From the NCBI RefSeq assembly GCF_000332295.1, contig NZ_KB235931.1:124001-188000 (forward strand): DNA of 64,000 nt, given 5' to 3'. The translations under genes and the position numbers were made by a program. Under the pieces are notes generated by a model. That model was not told the origin of the DNA and did no database searches. It saw nothing but the letters and a program-made list of their open reading frames with translations. Of the stretch, positions 8,525-17,690 are shown in pieces. Origin of the DNA: Fortiea contorta PCC 7126. Its GTDB lineage: Bacteria; Cyanobacteriota; Cyanobacteriia; Cyanobacteriales; Nostocaceae. How positions within the stretch are numbered: the stretch's first letter is position 1; every line of letters begins with the position of its first letter.

Positions 8525-10542
8525 CCGCAGGATCTCACTTTTTAGTTTGTGGGCTGGGAAGTCTGGGACAATACTGCGTAGCGGCTCTGAAAAAATTTGG
8601 TGGTCGAGTCAGCGCTATCGATATTAGTCGTCCGCAGAGTTGGGAAGTCAAAAACTTGCCCGATTTATTAGAAGATTTTGTCCTCGGTGACTGTCGTCAA
8701 CCGCACATATTGCAGCAAACTCAAATTCAGCAGTTGAGGGCGGTACTTTTAGTTACTAATAACGAACGAATTAATATTGAAACCGCCTTTGCTGTTCGGT
8801 TGCTTAATCCCCATGTCCGCCTTGTAGTCCGGTCTTCCGAGCAGAAACTGAATCAACTTTTAGACCAGCAGTTAGGCAATTTTACTGCCTTTGAGATGAG
8901 CGATTTACCAGCGCCAGCTTTAGCGATCGCTACTCTTGCTAATGAAACCCAAGGACTGATTACCCTAGATGAGCATTTGTTGCGAATTGTCCGCTGTTCC
9001 ATTGACTCAGACCATCGCTGGCGCGATCGCCGTTTTGTGCAAGAATTAAATAACCGTAAACGTCGGGTACTCAGTCATTATCCACACACAACAGCCCCAC
9101 CCGCAGAGTTTCATCAGTGGGAGCCAGAAGCGAGAATCCGCGCCGGAGATACTGTCATCTACATTGAAATTACCGAGAATTTGGGTGATTTTGTCCAGTC
9201 AAATGCTATACCTGCGGGTCAATCCAAGAGGACAATCAAACAAAGATGGGAATATCTGCGTCAGCAACTATCAAGTTTAGATTTGCAGCAATTACCATCA
9301 CAGTTGCGTCAATTCCTCTCCCAGCAGCAAAGTAAGCGGGTCGCTATTTTAGTGGGAATTACGGTTTTATCACTGGTGATACTGGGTACAACCATTCTCA
9401 AAGCAGCTCATCCCCAAGAAAGTTGGCTCAAAGCTTTATATGTCAGCAGTGTGATGCTGCTCGGCTCCTATGATGTTGTGTTTGGTGCTCTCAGTTCCGC
9501 AGATACCATACCTGTGTGGATGCGGTTTCTCAATTTAAGCTACATGCTAGCGGGTACTGCTTCCATTGCTGTGTTATACGCATTACTCACCGAAAGCCTA
9601 CTAGCGGCAAAATTTGAGTTACCTAATAAACGCCCTCCTGTACCTGAGCAAGACCATGTAGTTTTGATTGGGTTAGACCGCGTTGGTCGGCAAGTTGTCA
9701 GATATCTGCAAAAGCTCAAGCAACCTTTAGTAGGAGTTAGTGACGCTACCCTAGAACATAATATCTTACCAGAAATGCCGCTGGTTGTTGGCGACTTTCG
9801 GGATGTTTTAGAAGATGCGAATCTGAATACTGCGAGGAGTGTGTTGGTTGCGACTGACAACGAAATGGCTAATTTAGAAATTGGCTTGCTAGTCCACGCG
9901 ACTAATCCTGATGCGGCGCTGGTAATCCAGACATTTGAGCCTGACTTTAGCGATAATTTGGCTCGGCTTCTACCTTATGCCAAAGTGTTGTGTAGTTATT
10001 CTCTGGCTGCAGAAGTGTTTGCGGCTGCAGTTTATGGAGATCATATTCTGGATTTATTGCAACTTAATGAACACACAGTGCTGGTAGCAGAATACAAAGT
10101 GCAATCAGAGGATAGTTTACAAGGTTTACTGTTAGCTGATGTTGCTTATGGTTATGGAATAGTACCGCTTTTCTACCAAGCTTTTAGCGAGTCAACTGGG
10201 TTATTATTGCCCTCAGATGATATTAAGTTAAATGTAGGCGATCGCCTGATTGTTTTAGCTTCTGTAGACAGTCTACACCAAATTGACCAAGGTGAAAAAC
10301 TGCCCCGACACTGGCAGGTACAAATTAACAATGCTGCGAGCAGAGGTGCTGTGTTTGAAGGTGCAAGAATTATCACCCGCATCACAGGTTGTAGCATCAA
10401 TACAGCCACTACAGTTATGAATAATTTACCCGCACCTGTACCAATTCTCCTATATAAATATCAAGCACTAAGATTAGTCCGAGAACTCAGCAAAATTCAA
10501 ACTCAAGCTCATTTAATCGAGGGAATAGGGAACAGGGAATAG
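8509..10542 (+). CDS. RCK-pore-RCK potassium-channel-like protein (TrkA-N domains)
   Basis: A 677-residue membrane protein with two nucleotide-binding RCK/TrkA-N modules. The first starts at residue ~9 with the Rossmann motif VCGLGSLGQ. The second starts at ~381 with LIGLDRVGRQ and is followed by a TrkA-C-like region (GDRLIVLAS). Between them are hydrophobic segments at ~277-297, ~305-325 and ~336-365, as in a two-helix pore with an extra helix. The expected filter TVGYG is not present; the re-entrant position reads MLLGSYDVVFG. It is probably a nucleotide-regulated cation transporter, with ion unknown. Its GTG start overlaps the amphi-Trp gene. The C-terminal residues GIGNRE and the stop codon lie inside a heptamer repeat. 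Confidence 0.8.
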   Translation: MEVFVTAGSHFLVCGLGSLGQYCVAALKKFGGRVSAIDISRPQSWEVKNLPDLLEDFVLGDCRQPHILQQTQIQQLRAVLLVTNNERINIETAFAVRLLNPHVRLVVRSSEQKLNQLLDQQLGNFTAFEMSDLPAPALAIATLANETQGLITLDEHLLRIVRCSIDSDHRWRDRRFVQELNNRKRRVLSHYPHTTAPPAEFHQWEPEARIRAGDTVIYIEITENLGDFVQSNAIPAGQSKRTIKQRWEYLRQQLSSLDLQQLPSQLRQFLSQQQSKRVAILVGITVLSLVILGTTILKAAHPQESWLKALYVSSVMLLGSYDVVFGALSSADTIPVWMRFLNLSYMLAGTASIAVLYALLTESLLAAKFELPNKRPPVPEQDHVVLIGLDRVGRQVVRYLQKLKQPLVGVSDATLEHNILPEMPLVVGDFRDVLEDANLNTARSVLVATDNEMANLEIGLLVHATNPDAALVIQTFEPDFSDNLARLLPYAKVLCSYSLAAEVFAAAVYGDHILDLLQLNEHTVLVAEYKVQSEDSLQGLLLADVAYGYGIVPLFYQAFSESTGLLLPSDDIKLNVGDRLIVLASVDSLHQIDQGEKLPRHWQVQINNAASRGAVFEGARIITRITGCSINTATTVMNNLPAPVPILLYKYQALRLVRELSKIQTQAHLIEGIGNRE

Positions 10543-10548
10543 GGAATA
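10523..10548 (+). repeat. STRR heptamers (GAATAGG/GAACAGG)
   Basis: Four heptamers of the type GAATAGG or GAACAGG straddle the stop codon of the preceding gene. The repeat supplies the gene's last codons and its TAG. Confidence 0.8.
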
Positions 10549-10605
10549 GTAAGTCGCGCACAATTCTACTCGGCTTTAAACATTTACTTTTCTTGGTTAA
10601 AAAAT

Positions 10606-11079
10606 ATGCGAGTTTTTAAAACTATTTTTAGTTTTTTATTTGATAAGCGCAAGAATGAGCGTTTTCTAGGTTTTCTTGATGAAGCAGAAGACTTTTTCGC
10701 TAAAATTCTGTCTTTGGTGATGCTCATAGTTATTCTGTTTACTATCATAGATTTAAGTATTGTTTTGGTTAAAGAGTTGTCGTCGCCACCGACTGGTAAC
10801 TTTTCTAAAGGCTTACTCAAAATATTTGGGCTATTTTTGAATGTCTTGATTGCTTTGGAGATTACACAGAATATTACTTCCTATCTCAGCAATCATATTA
10901 TTCAAATTGAGATGGTGATTGTTACCTCGTTGATTGCTGTAGCTCGCAAAATTATTATTCTTGATTTTGAAAAAATTTCTGATACAGAACTCTTTGCACT
11001 TGCGGCAGCAATTTTTGCACTTTCAATATGTTACTGGTTAGTGCGCCGTACTAATTCTAAATATCCTCCTCATCATTAG
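10606..11079 (+). CDS. PsiE-family (phosphate-starvation-inducible) membrane protein
   Basis: A 157-residue inner-membrane protein with four hydrophobic helices, at about residues 35-58, 66-88, 93-113 and 128-146. The segment HIIQIEMVIVTSLIAVARKI matches the conserved core of PsiE-family proteins, followed by IILD. E. coli PsiE is induced by phosphate starvation but its biochemical role is unknown. Here the gene lies a few kilobases from a Na/Pi cotransporter and a phosphate-binding protein, which fits a phosphate link without proving it. A tight convergent junction, 12 bp, separates it from the CHAT gene. Confidence 0.78.
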   Translation: MRVFKTIFSFLFDKRKNERFLGFLDEAEDFFAKILSLVMLIVILFTIIDLSIVLVKELSSPPTGNFSKGLLKIFGLFLNVLIALEITQNITSYLSNHIIQIEMVIVTSLIAVARKIIILDFEKISDTELFALAAAIFALSICYWLVRRTNSKYPPHH

Positions 11080-11091
11080 GTCGCAAAAAAT

Positions 11092-13812
11092 TCAAAGCCA
11101 ATTACCGATGACAATCATTGGCGCCCAATAAGCGGGGTTGTTGTAAGCGATATTGACGCCTTCAGATGCTGGTAATTGTTTAGCATTAATCATTTTAATT
11201 TGGGCTTGTTGCAATGCTTGGGCAATGCTCATGCCGGTGTTGCGATAGTTGGTGTAAAATGTTTTGACTAGTTCGGATGTTGATGTATCTGTGACGCTCC
11301 ACAAAGAAGCGATCGCACTTTTAACTCCTACTTGCATTGCTACCCCTGCTAATCCTAGTGTGGAACGCTCATCACCAACTGCGGTTTCACAAGCTGTGAG
11401 CGCGAGCAGTTCGACGCTATCTGATTTGGTGTTGAGGCTTTGCAATGATTTTTCTAATTCGTTGATGGTCAATTTTTGGTTGTTACCTGCAACAATGAAA
11501 GTGTCTTCAGGAATGACACCAAATTGAGCGTGACTGGCGATATGAACCACAGGATATATGGTTTTATTCAGGGTTTGTTGAAATTTTTCAGGGATGAAAT
11601 TATGGTCTATCAAGTCGATATGATTAGGAAATAGACTTTTAATAGCATCAACTTCGCTGGGAACTGCAGACAGTCCATCAAAATTTTTGCCGTCGATAGT
11701 GGCTGGTGTTGTTAACCCCAAAATTAGCGCTTTTTGGATACTGCGATCGCGTGTTTTAGGTGCTGTTAATCGCAGACTAGGAGTTGTCGCAATGGCGTAG
11801 TTTTCTACTAAATATTTCTTGCCATCATATAGTGCTGCCATAGGGACGCTACGCAAAAATCCGTCTTGAATAAACACCAATGTTTTGACTTTCTCTGGTG
11901 TAATCTCTTGAGCAAAAGGGCGAATTATCCAATCATAAAGCTGGGCAGCAATTGTTGGATCATAATTAATTTCTTCTTTCCCTTTCACTAATCCGGCGCG
12001 AAACTCGGCGATTTTTTGTCTGAGAGTAGCACTACTGACTCTTTTGTTGTTACCTTGTTGGTTGGGGTCTTCAATCCATTGAAATTGCGTTGCTTGATTG
12101 GGTAACTGCAATAAAATTCCGATTCTATCTTTCAAAATTATTGAACTTAAAAAAGCGGTGTTTTTAAACGCCACACTGTTATCTCTCAGGAGTTCTTCCA
12201 CTTGTTTTGGACTCAACGCACTTAAAATGCAATCATTACCAAAATAGTTTTGTAATTCGGCGATTTTCAGCGCATCTATAGTTGTTACTACCGCTGATAA
12301 TTCGTTAGCTCGGCGTTCATTAGCGATCGCTCCAGTTTCTAGCAAATCTAGCCGCGATTGTGCTAAGGTGCTGTATAGTGGCTTGACAACATCGCGGAAG
12401 TCAAATTGAACGCTGCGTTCGGCGGTTAAGATCTCGCTACGGATACTTTCTAAGATATCAAATGCTCGTTGATAATAAGCGATCGCTTCTTCTTCTTTGT
12501 CCTTTTGTTGATCTAAAATTCTTCCCGCTTGCCACTCCCACAAATATAAGCTATCTCTTGTACTCAATTTATAATCAGCGGCAATAATTGCTGATTGAGT
12601 ATATTTTAATGCTGTTTCTGTTTTTTGGCGGCATTCCCAGAAATGACCTAAAGCTCCATTAGAGAAAGAAAGTAAGCGATTATCTTTAATTTTTTGACTA
12701 GATGCAACTGATGTATTTAACAGATTTAATACTTGTGTATCTGCTAAAGTCAAGCGAGTTGGACAGTAGGTAAAAGGTGAAGTTCCTTGAGGTTCTGGCT
12801 GTAGGTATGCTAATTCAATGGCTCCATAAATTTTCGCACTAGAATCGGGTAAAGTTTCTATAATCTGCAAAGATTCCTGAATAGCTTGATTAAATTCGGC
12901 GTCATTAATAATTTTGATTTGCTTTGTCTGGGAACCCAACTGAATTAAATTTAATAATCCCCGAATCTGTACTGAATTTTGCTTTTGGTTGCGGGCGAGT
13001 TTAGCGCTATCTCGAAAATATTTATAAGCTTGACGATAATCTTCTAGTGATTGTTGCGTTAACTTCTTTTCATTATCGACAATTCTCGCTTGTTTAGCAG
13101 AATCGGCTTGAATTTCTCGCAGTTGAGCACGACTTTTATAAGCATTACCCAAGCTATTTAATATTAAAGTCTCATATTCAGGATAAACTTTCTGTCCGGC
13201 ATTTAAAGTTTTAATTGCTTGGTCATAATTGCCAATGGAACGATATACTTCTCCTAAAATTCCTAAAGCAGCAGCTTCGCCACGTTGATCCCTGTATTTC
13301 ATCGCAATTTTGACTGCACTATCTGGGGTACATTCTTTTTCTTGACTGATTTCTTCCAGGGTTTTCGACTTATCAAATAACTGTCCACACAAAAGAGCGA
13401 TCGCTTTGCGCGGTTGTCCCAAAGTGCTGTAAACTTGAGCAAGTTCGGTCTTCATCCGCCCCACTTGCTGCGTATCTTCCGCTGCTTGATAATCACGCAT
13501 CGCCGTTGACAGTGAGTTAATTGCTAATTGATTTTCTCCCACTTGTTCATAAGCCCGCGCCAAATTTTCATGCACAACTGCGGCACTTGCTGGGTTACTT
13601 TTATATTGATTTAATGCGGTTTGCCAATTTTTAATTGCATCGAAAAAGTTCCCCGCTTGATAATCTTTAATCCCTTGTTCAACCAGCATATTTACATTTG
13701 GAGTTTGGGCAAATCCGACTTGTCCAAACATGAAACAAATTGATAAAGTTACCAAAAATAAGAATTTGATTAATTTCCGCTGTCGATGAAGTTTTTGATA
13801 TCGCTGAGTCAC
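11092..13812 (-). CDS. Secreted TPR-CHAT domain protein
   Basis: A 906-residue protein. Residues 1-36 hold a signal peptide (FLVTLSICFMFGQVGFAQT, cleavage after FAQ-like site). Several TPR repeats cover ~40-470. A CHAT (caspase HetF-associated with TPRs) domain occupies ~600-906. The putative catalytic dyad is visible: His761 in ASHAQFG and Cys808 in LTACETAVGDE. CHAT domains belong to the caspase-like peptidase clan. Targets of the cyanobacterial secreted forms are unknown. It is transcribed towards psiE and divergently from a small secreted protein and a TpsB transporter; CHAT genes commonly sit near two-partner secretion genes in cyanobacteria. Confidence 0.92.
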   Translation of the reverse strand: MTQRYQKLHRQRKLIKFLFLVTLSICFMFGQVGFAQTPNVNMLVEQGIKDYQAGNFFDAIKNWQTALNQYKSNPASAAVVHENLARAYEQVGENQLAINSLSTAMRDYQAAEDTQQVGRMKTELAQVYSTLGQPRKAIALLCGQLFDKSKTLEEISQEKECTPDSAVKIAMKYRDQRGEAAALGILGEVYRSIGNYDQAIKTLNAGQKVYPEYETLILNSLGNAYKSRAQLREIQADSAKQARIVDNEKKLTQQSLEDYRQAYKYFRDSAKLARNQKQNSVQIRGLLNLIQLGSQTKQIKIINDAEFNQAIQESLQIIETLPDSSAKIYGAIELAYLQPEPQGTSPFTYCPTRLTLADTQVLNLLNTSVASSQKIKDNRLLSFSNGALGHFWECRQKTETALKYTQSAIIAADYKLSTRDSLYLWEWQAGRILDQQKDKEEEAIAYYQRAFDILESIRSEILTAERSVQFDFRDVVKPLYSTLAQSRLDLLETGAIANERRANELSAVVTTIDALKIAELQNYFGNDCILSALSPKQVEELLRDNSVAFKNTAFLSSIILKDRIGILLQLPNQATQFQWIEDPNQQGNNKRVSSATLRQKIAEFRAGLVKGKEEINYDPTIAAQLYDWIIRPFAQEITPEKVKTLVFIQDGFLRSVPMAALYDGKKYLVENYAIATTPSLRLTAPKTRDRSIQKALILGLTTPATIDGKNFDGLSAVPSEVDAIKSLFPNHIDLIDHNFIPEKFQQTLNKTIYPVVHIASHAQFGVIPEDTFIVAGNNQKLTINELEKSLQSLNTKSDSVELLALTACETAVGDERSTLGLAGVAMQVGVKSAIASLWSVTDTSTSELVKTFYTNYRNTGMSIAQALQQAQIKMINAKQLPASEGVNIAYNNPAYWAPMIVIGNWL

Positions 13813-13832
13813 TTGCTTGGCTCCAAATTCAA

Positions 13833-13873
13833 GGGGTTAGGGGTTAGAGGTTAGGGAGTAGGGGCTAGGGGAA
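13833..13873. repeat. STRR heptamers (GGGGTTA type)
   Basis: Near-tandem G-rich heptamers (GGGGTTAGGGGTTAGAGG, then related units) lie just upstream of the CHAT gene. The remaining gap to 14222 is AT-rich, with no gene I can support, and presumably holds two divergent promoters. Confidence 0.75.
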
Positions 13874-14222
13874 GACCTGCTTGATTGTTGTTTGTGAGCG
13901 CAGCTGATGGTGTTTTTTGCAAAAGCATCTTTCCTGTTCCCAACTTCCTTTACACAAGTAATACAGAAGGCAAATTGAGATTTTATTGTTTAAATTACCA
14001 GAAATTAGCCGAAAAAACTTAAAATTCTCCAAAGTGTGCAGAAAACTGCACAGTGGTATGCACAAATTAGGCAACTATATTTGCATAAATGGTGAATGCA
14101 TCATCTATTCCATTACCTTAATCTCAGTATTAAAGGCACGGTTGAGCAATCAAAAAAGCAAAAAGCTACCGTTGCTGATGTAATTTCGGTCAATTTTTGC
14201 AAATCTTATTCAGAGGTATATC

Positions 14223-14585
14223 ATGTTTTCTCAATTTTTACGCAATACTTTTATAGCCACAACCTTGGCTTTACCATTAGTGCCATTAGCTAGTCAAAGT
14301 GTCCTCGCTGACGACAGACGGGATTTCTTAGTTTATAACAACAACGAGTTAGAAATCACCCAATTATATGTATCGTCAGCTAAATCTGATTATTGGGGTA
14401 GAAATGTTTTGCAATCAGATATTGTCAGCGGTAGATCTGATGTAATTAGATTTAATAACAACAGTAACCAATGCAACTACGATATTAAAGCTATTTACAG
14501 TGATGGAACTTACGACCTAGGTCGTGCTGATCTCTGCAAGACTTACGAAATAACTTTTTATGGTCACGGGGGTGACTATAAATAA
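14223..14585 (+). CDS. Small secreted hypothetical protein
   Basis: A 120-residue protein with a clear Sec signal peptide of about 29 residues (FIATTLALPLVPLASQSVLA then DD). The mature ~91-residue domain is rich in Asn, Tyr and Asp. It has two cysteines (NQCNYD and ADLCKTY) that could form a disulfide, and an alternating hydrophobic pattern typical of a small beta-sandwich. The pattern DFLVYNNNELEITQLYVSSA resembles small secreted cyanobacterial proteins of unknown function. An AGAGG element lies about eight bases before the ATG. It lies between the CHAT and TpsB genes, so export or surface biology is a reasonable guess. Confidence 0.75.
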   Translation: MFSQFLRNTFIATTLALPLVPLASQSVLADDRRDFLVYNNNELEITQLYVSSAKSDYWGRNVLQSDIVSGRSDVIRFNNNSNQCNYDIKAIYSDGTYDLGRADLCKTYEITFYGHGGDYK

Positions 14586-14738
14586 CTTTTGTAACGGTAC
14601 ATACAAGCTTGATGATTGGTATCTTTACGCAATCATCAAGCAGTTTATGGTAGTATCTTAACTGAGAATTTCATACAATTATTTAAAATTATTGTATGCT
14701 CAATATTTTTTTATAAAAAACATATTTACATACAAAAA

Positions 14739-16457
14739 ATGGCTTTATACCTTGGGTTACACAAGTTTTTATTCATCTTAATTTCCTGGATTACCATCAC
14801 TCCAATTGCAGCTTTTGCTCAATCAACACCCCCATCTGGAGTGACGATTCCCTCTGAGTTTCCCGAAAATATTTTTCCCCAATCATCGCCCTTACCAACA
14901 ATTACACCAACCCTACCTGCACCAGTTAATCCCATTCTCCCATCCCCGCCAAAAGAAAGTTTACCAGCAACCAATTTTCCCAGTGGTAAAAGTTTTTTTG
15001 TCAAGGAAATTCAAATCACAGGTTATTCTGTTTTAGAAACAGAAATTAATCAATTAAAAAAGCCTTTAGAGAATAAAGACATCACATTTGAGCAATTATT
15101 GCAACTGCGATCGCAAATCTCCGAACTATACACCAGAGAGGGTTATATCACCAGCGGTGCATTCATTCCCAACGACCAAAATATCGCTAGCGGGATCGTC
15201 AAAATGCAAGTTGTGGAAGGAGAACTCGAAGAAATTATTATTACTGGGTTACAAAGATTGCAAATTGCATATGTGCGGTCACGGGTGGCGCGACTCACAG
15301 GTAAGCCATTAAACAAAAAACGCATCGAAAAAGCACTACAATTGCTACAGATAGACCCGGTGATTAAGCGAGTCAACGCCGAGTTAACTGCAGGTAGCAG
15401 TCCTTCTACCAATGTTTTGCAGTTAAAAATTACCGAAGCGCCAGCATTCCACGCTGGGGTAGTTTTTGCCAATAGTCAATCACCAAGCGTTGGTTCTCTA
15501 CAAGGAACCGTTTTTATTGCCCATGATAACTTATTAGGATTTGGGGATAAATTCAGCGCTGAATATACAATTACTGAAGCCTTAAACCTGAATGTTTTCA
15601 ATTATTCTATCCCCTTTAATGCCTTACAAGGTACCGTCAATCTCCGCTACGGTAACAGCAATAGCGGGATTATTAATAGCATCTTTACGCCTTTGAATAT
15701 CGGTGCTGAAACCGAAAATTTTTCTTTGAATATTCGCCAACCCCTAAGCTACAGCATCAACGAAGAATTTGCTCTTGGTTTGACTTTCGATATGCGGCGC
15801 AGTCAAACCTATATTCTTAATAATATCCCTTTCTCTTTCATTGAAGGGCCGGAAGACGGGAGATCAAGAACCACAGCTATTCGCTTTTCTCAAGATTGGT
15901 TGCAGCGTGATTCTAACAGAGTTTTAGCAGCGCGATCGCAGTTTAGTTTTGGTATTGATGCTTTCAATCCCACAATCAACGACTCTGGTACTGATGGGCG
16001 ATTTTTCTCTTGGATTGGACAATTTCAATGGGTGCAAAGATTGTCTCCTCGCATCGTCATGTTAGCTAAAATTAACACCCAACTAACTCCCGATTCCTTA
16101 CTTTCCCTAGAAAAAGTCGCCATTGGGGGAGTAGATACCGTACGCGGTTATGACCACAATCAACTTGTAGCCGATAACGCAGTTTTAGGAGGAATTCAAC
16201 TGCAAATCCCGCTCACGAGGAACGCAGACACCCTCAGACTCAGACCATTTATTGACTTCGGTACAGTTTGGAACAATAGAGCTGACAATCCCAATCCTCA
16301 AACCATCGCCAGCTTAGGATTAGGTTTAGATTGGCAACCATTTCGGGGTTTAATGTTACGTGCAGACTACGGAATTCCCCTAACTCCAACAGGCGATCGC
16401 AGTTCTTCTATATTAGATAATAGCTTTAATTTTTCAGTCCGCTATCAGCCGTTTTAG
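14739..16457 (+). CDS. Two-partner secretion outer-membrane transporter (ShlB/FhaC/HecB family)
   Basis: TpsB transporters export large TpsA adhesins across the outer membrane. From ATG 14739 the protein is 572 residues. This start was preferred over an earlier in-frame ATG at 14616 because it begins a good signal peptide (LHKFLFILISWITITPIAAF). A Pro-rich linker follows, then POTRA domains (~85-240, beginning FFVKEIQITGYSVLE), then a 16-strand-type barrel with the conserved VRGY motif in VDTVRGYDHNQ and a C-terminal aromatic residue (RYQPF). No filamentous haemagglutinin-like TpsA partner is in the window. No clear ribosome-binding site precedes either start. Confidence 0.9.
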   Translation: MALYLGLHKFLFILISWITITPIAAFAQSTPPSGVTIPSEFPENIFPQSSPLPTITPTLPAPVNPILPSPPKESLPATNFPSGKSFFVKEIQITGYSVLETEINQLKKPLENKDITFEQLLQLRSQISELYTREGYITSGAFIPNDQNIASGIVKMQVVEGELEEIIITGLQRLQIAYVRSRVARLTGKPLNKKRIEKALQLLQIDPVIKRVNAELTAGSSPSTNVLQLKITEAPAFHAGVVFANSQSPSVGSLQGTVFIAHDNLLGFGDKFSAEYTITEALNLNVFNYSIPFNALQGTVNLRYGNSNSGIINSIFTPLNIGAETENFSLNIRQPLSYSINEEFALGLTFDMRRSQTYILNNIPFSFIEGPEDGRSRTTAIRFSQDWLQRDSNRVLAARSQFSFGIDAFNPTINDSGTDGRFFSWIGQFQWVQRLSPRIVMLAKINTQLTPDSLLSLEKVAIGGVDTVRGYDHNQLVADNAVLGGIQLQIPLTRNADTLRLRPFIDFGTVWNNRADNPNPQTIASLGLGLDWQPFRGLMLRADYGIPLTPTGDRSSSILDNSFNFSVRYQPF

Positions 16458-16509
16458 TTGCTAGATCGCCGACTTGTTGAAGAAGTGTATAGGTTTCTAT
16501 GAGGGGTTT

Positions 16510-17463
16510 TCAACCGATATCTAACAATACCTTTAAAACACCACGACTCTGAGCTAACTCAACAGCCGCGAGCCCTCTGCTCAAGGGATAGTTGGCGTGA
16601 ATTAGGGGCTTAACATCCACTTGTTGTGTTGCTAACAGTTCTAGCGCTGGCGCAAAAGGCCCGCAACGAGAACCAATCAAAGTAATTTCATCCACCACTA
16701 GGGAAGAAGCATCTAAGCTCAAGTTTCCAGCATAGGTACTTTTCAAGACTAAAATACCACGGGGACGGAGGGCACGACGAGCGATCGCAAATCCTTCTGG
16801 ATTACCAGTACACTCTACGACGATATCAAAGTATCTATCTTTTACCGCATCAGCTAAACCTGTCTTGATATCCCGTGCTGCTAGATTAGCGAGTTTTTCC
16901 GGATGGCGTCCAACGACCAAAAGTTCACAATCGATGACAGCTAGTGTCTGCGCTACCAATTGTCCCAACTTCCCATCACCAACTACCAGTACCCGGTCAT
17001 CTGTATTCAACCTCACCTGCTGTTGAATTTCCAGTGCTGCTGCTAGAGGTTCGGTAAATGTTGCTACATCCGTTGGCACATTCACGGGTACGACATGTAG
17101 ATTTTTAATCGGTAAACAAAGATACTCACCAAAAGCACCGTGGCGATTGACAATTCCGAGTACAGAGCGGTTTTCACAGTGAGTTGGTATTCCACGGAGA
17201 CAGAAACGACAGTATCCGCAAGCCGCGTTGATTTCCCCCACCACTCGCTGGTTCATCAGGTGTTGTGGCCCCTGTTCGACCACGCCCACGAATTCGTGCC
17301 CCAAAATACCAGTGTAAGGATAGTAGCCTTTAATCAGTTCTAAGTCAGTGTTACAAATACCTGCACGCAACACACGCACCAAAGCTTCTCCATCCGCTGG
17401 TTCAGGGATGGGAATATCTGTGCGTAGTTGCAGTTGATTGTTTTCGAGCCAGAGTCCTTTCAT
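16510..17463 (-). CDS. Zinc-type medium-chain alcohol dehydrogenase
   Basis: A 317-residue MDR-superfamily oxidoreductase, shorter than the usual 340-370. The N-terminal GroES-like domain has catalytic-zinc ligands in GICNTDLELIKGYYP and GHEFVG. The structural-zinc Cys cluster is CGYCRFCLRGIPTHC. The cofactor domain has a Rossmann motif VVGDGKLGQLVAQTLA, in which the usual GAG is GDG. The substrate is unknown. It is upstream-facing in the same direction as the pigment genes but separated from the phosphatase gene by a repeat, so it is probably a separate unit. Confidence 0.87.
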   Translation of the reverse strand: MKGLWLENNQLQLRTDIPIPEPADGEALVRVLRAGICNTDLELIKGYYPYTGILGHEFVGVVEQGPQHLMNQRVVGEINAACGYCRFCLRGIPTHCENRSVLGIVNRHGAFGEYLCLPIKNLHVVPVNVPTDVATFTEPLAAALEIQQQVRLNTDDRVLVVGDGKLGQLVAQTLAVIDCELLVVGRHPEKLANLAARDIKTGLADAVKDRYFDIVVECTGNPEGFAIARRALRPRGILVLKSTYAGNLSLDASSLVVDEITLIGSRCGPFAPALELLATQQVDVKPLIHANYPLSRGLAAVELAQSRGVLKVLLDIG

Positions 17464-17557
17464 AAATAATTCGTAATTTGTAAATCATAATTCGTAATAT
17501 TTTACCGCCAGATGCACACCGTGATTATACGTAATTGATGATGTAAATACAAACTGT

Positions 17558-17683
17558 TGTGGGGATGTGGGGAGATGGGGAGATGGGGAGGTGGGGAGAT
17601 GGGGTGTTGTCAGAAATATTTTCATTATTCCCTCATCCCTCATCCCTGTTCCCTGTTCCCTGTTCCCTATTCCCTGTTCCCTT
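17558..17683. repeat. G-rich arm / core / C-rich arm repeat element
   Basis: A G-rich array (GTGGGGAGATGGGGAGATGG and variants, to ~17607) is followed by a ~30-base AT-rich core (TCAGAAATATTTTCATTATT). A C-rich array of CCCTCATCCC and CCCTGTTCCC units comes next. The two arms are roughly complementary, so the element could fold as a large imperfect hairpin. It fills the gap between the dehydrogenase and phosphatase genes. Confidence 0.75.
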
Positions 17684-17690
17684 TCATCGA

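Noticed and set aside
10571-10600. Possible Pho box upstream of the PsiE-like gene (CTTTAAAC, TACTTTTC, GTTAAAAA at 11-bp spacing)
   Set aside because: Spacing fits but the octamers match the cyanobacterial consensus poorly; in AT-rich DNA this can arise by chance.
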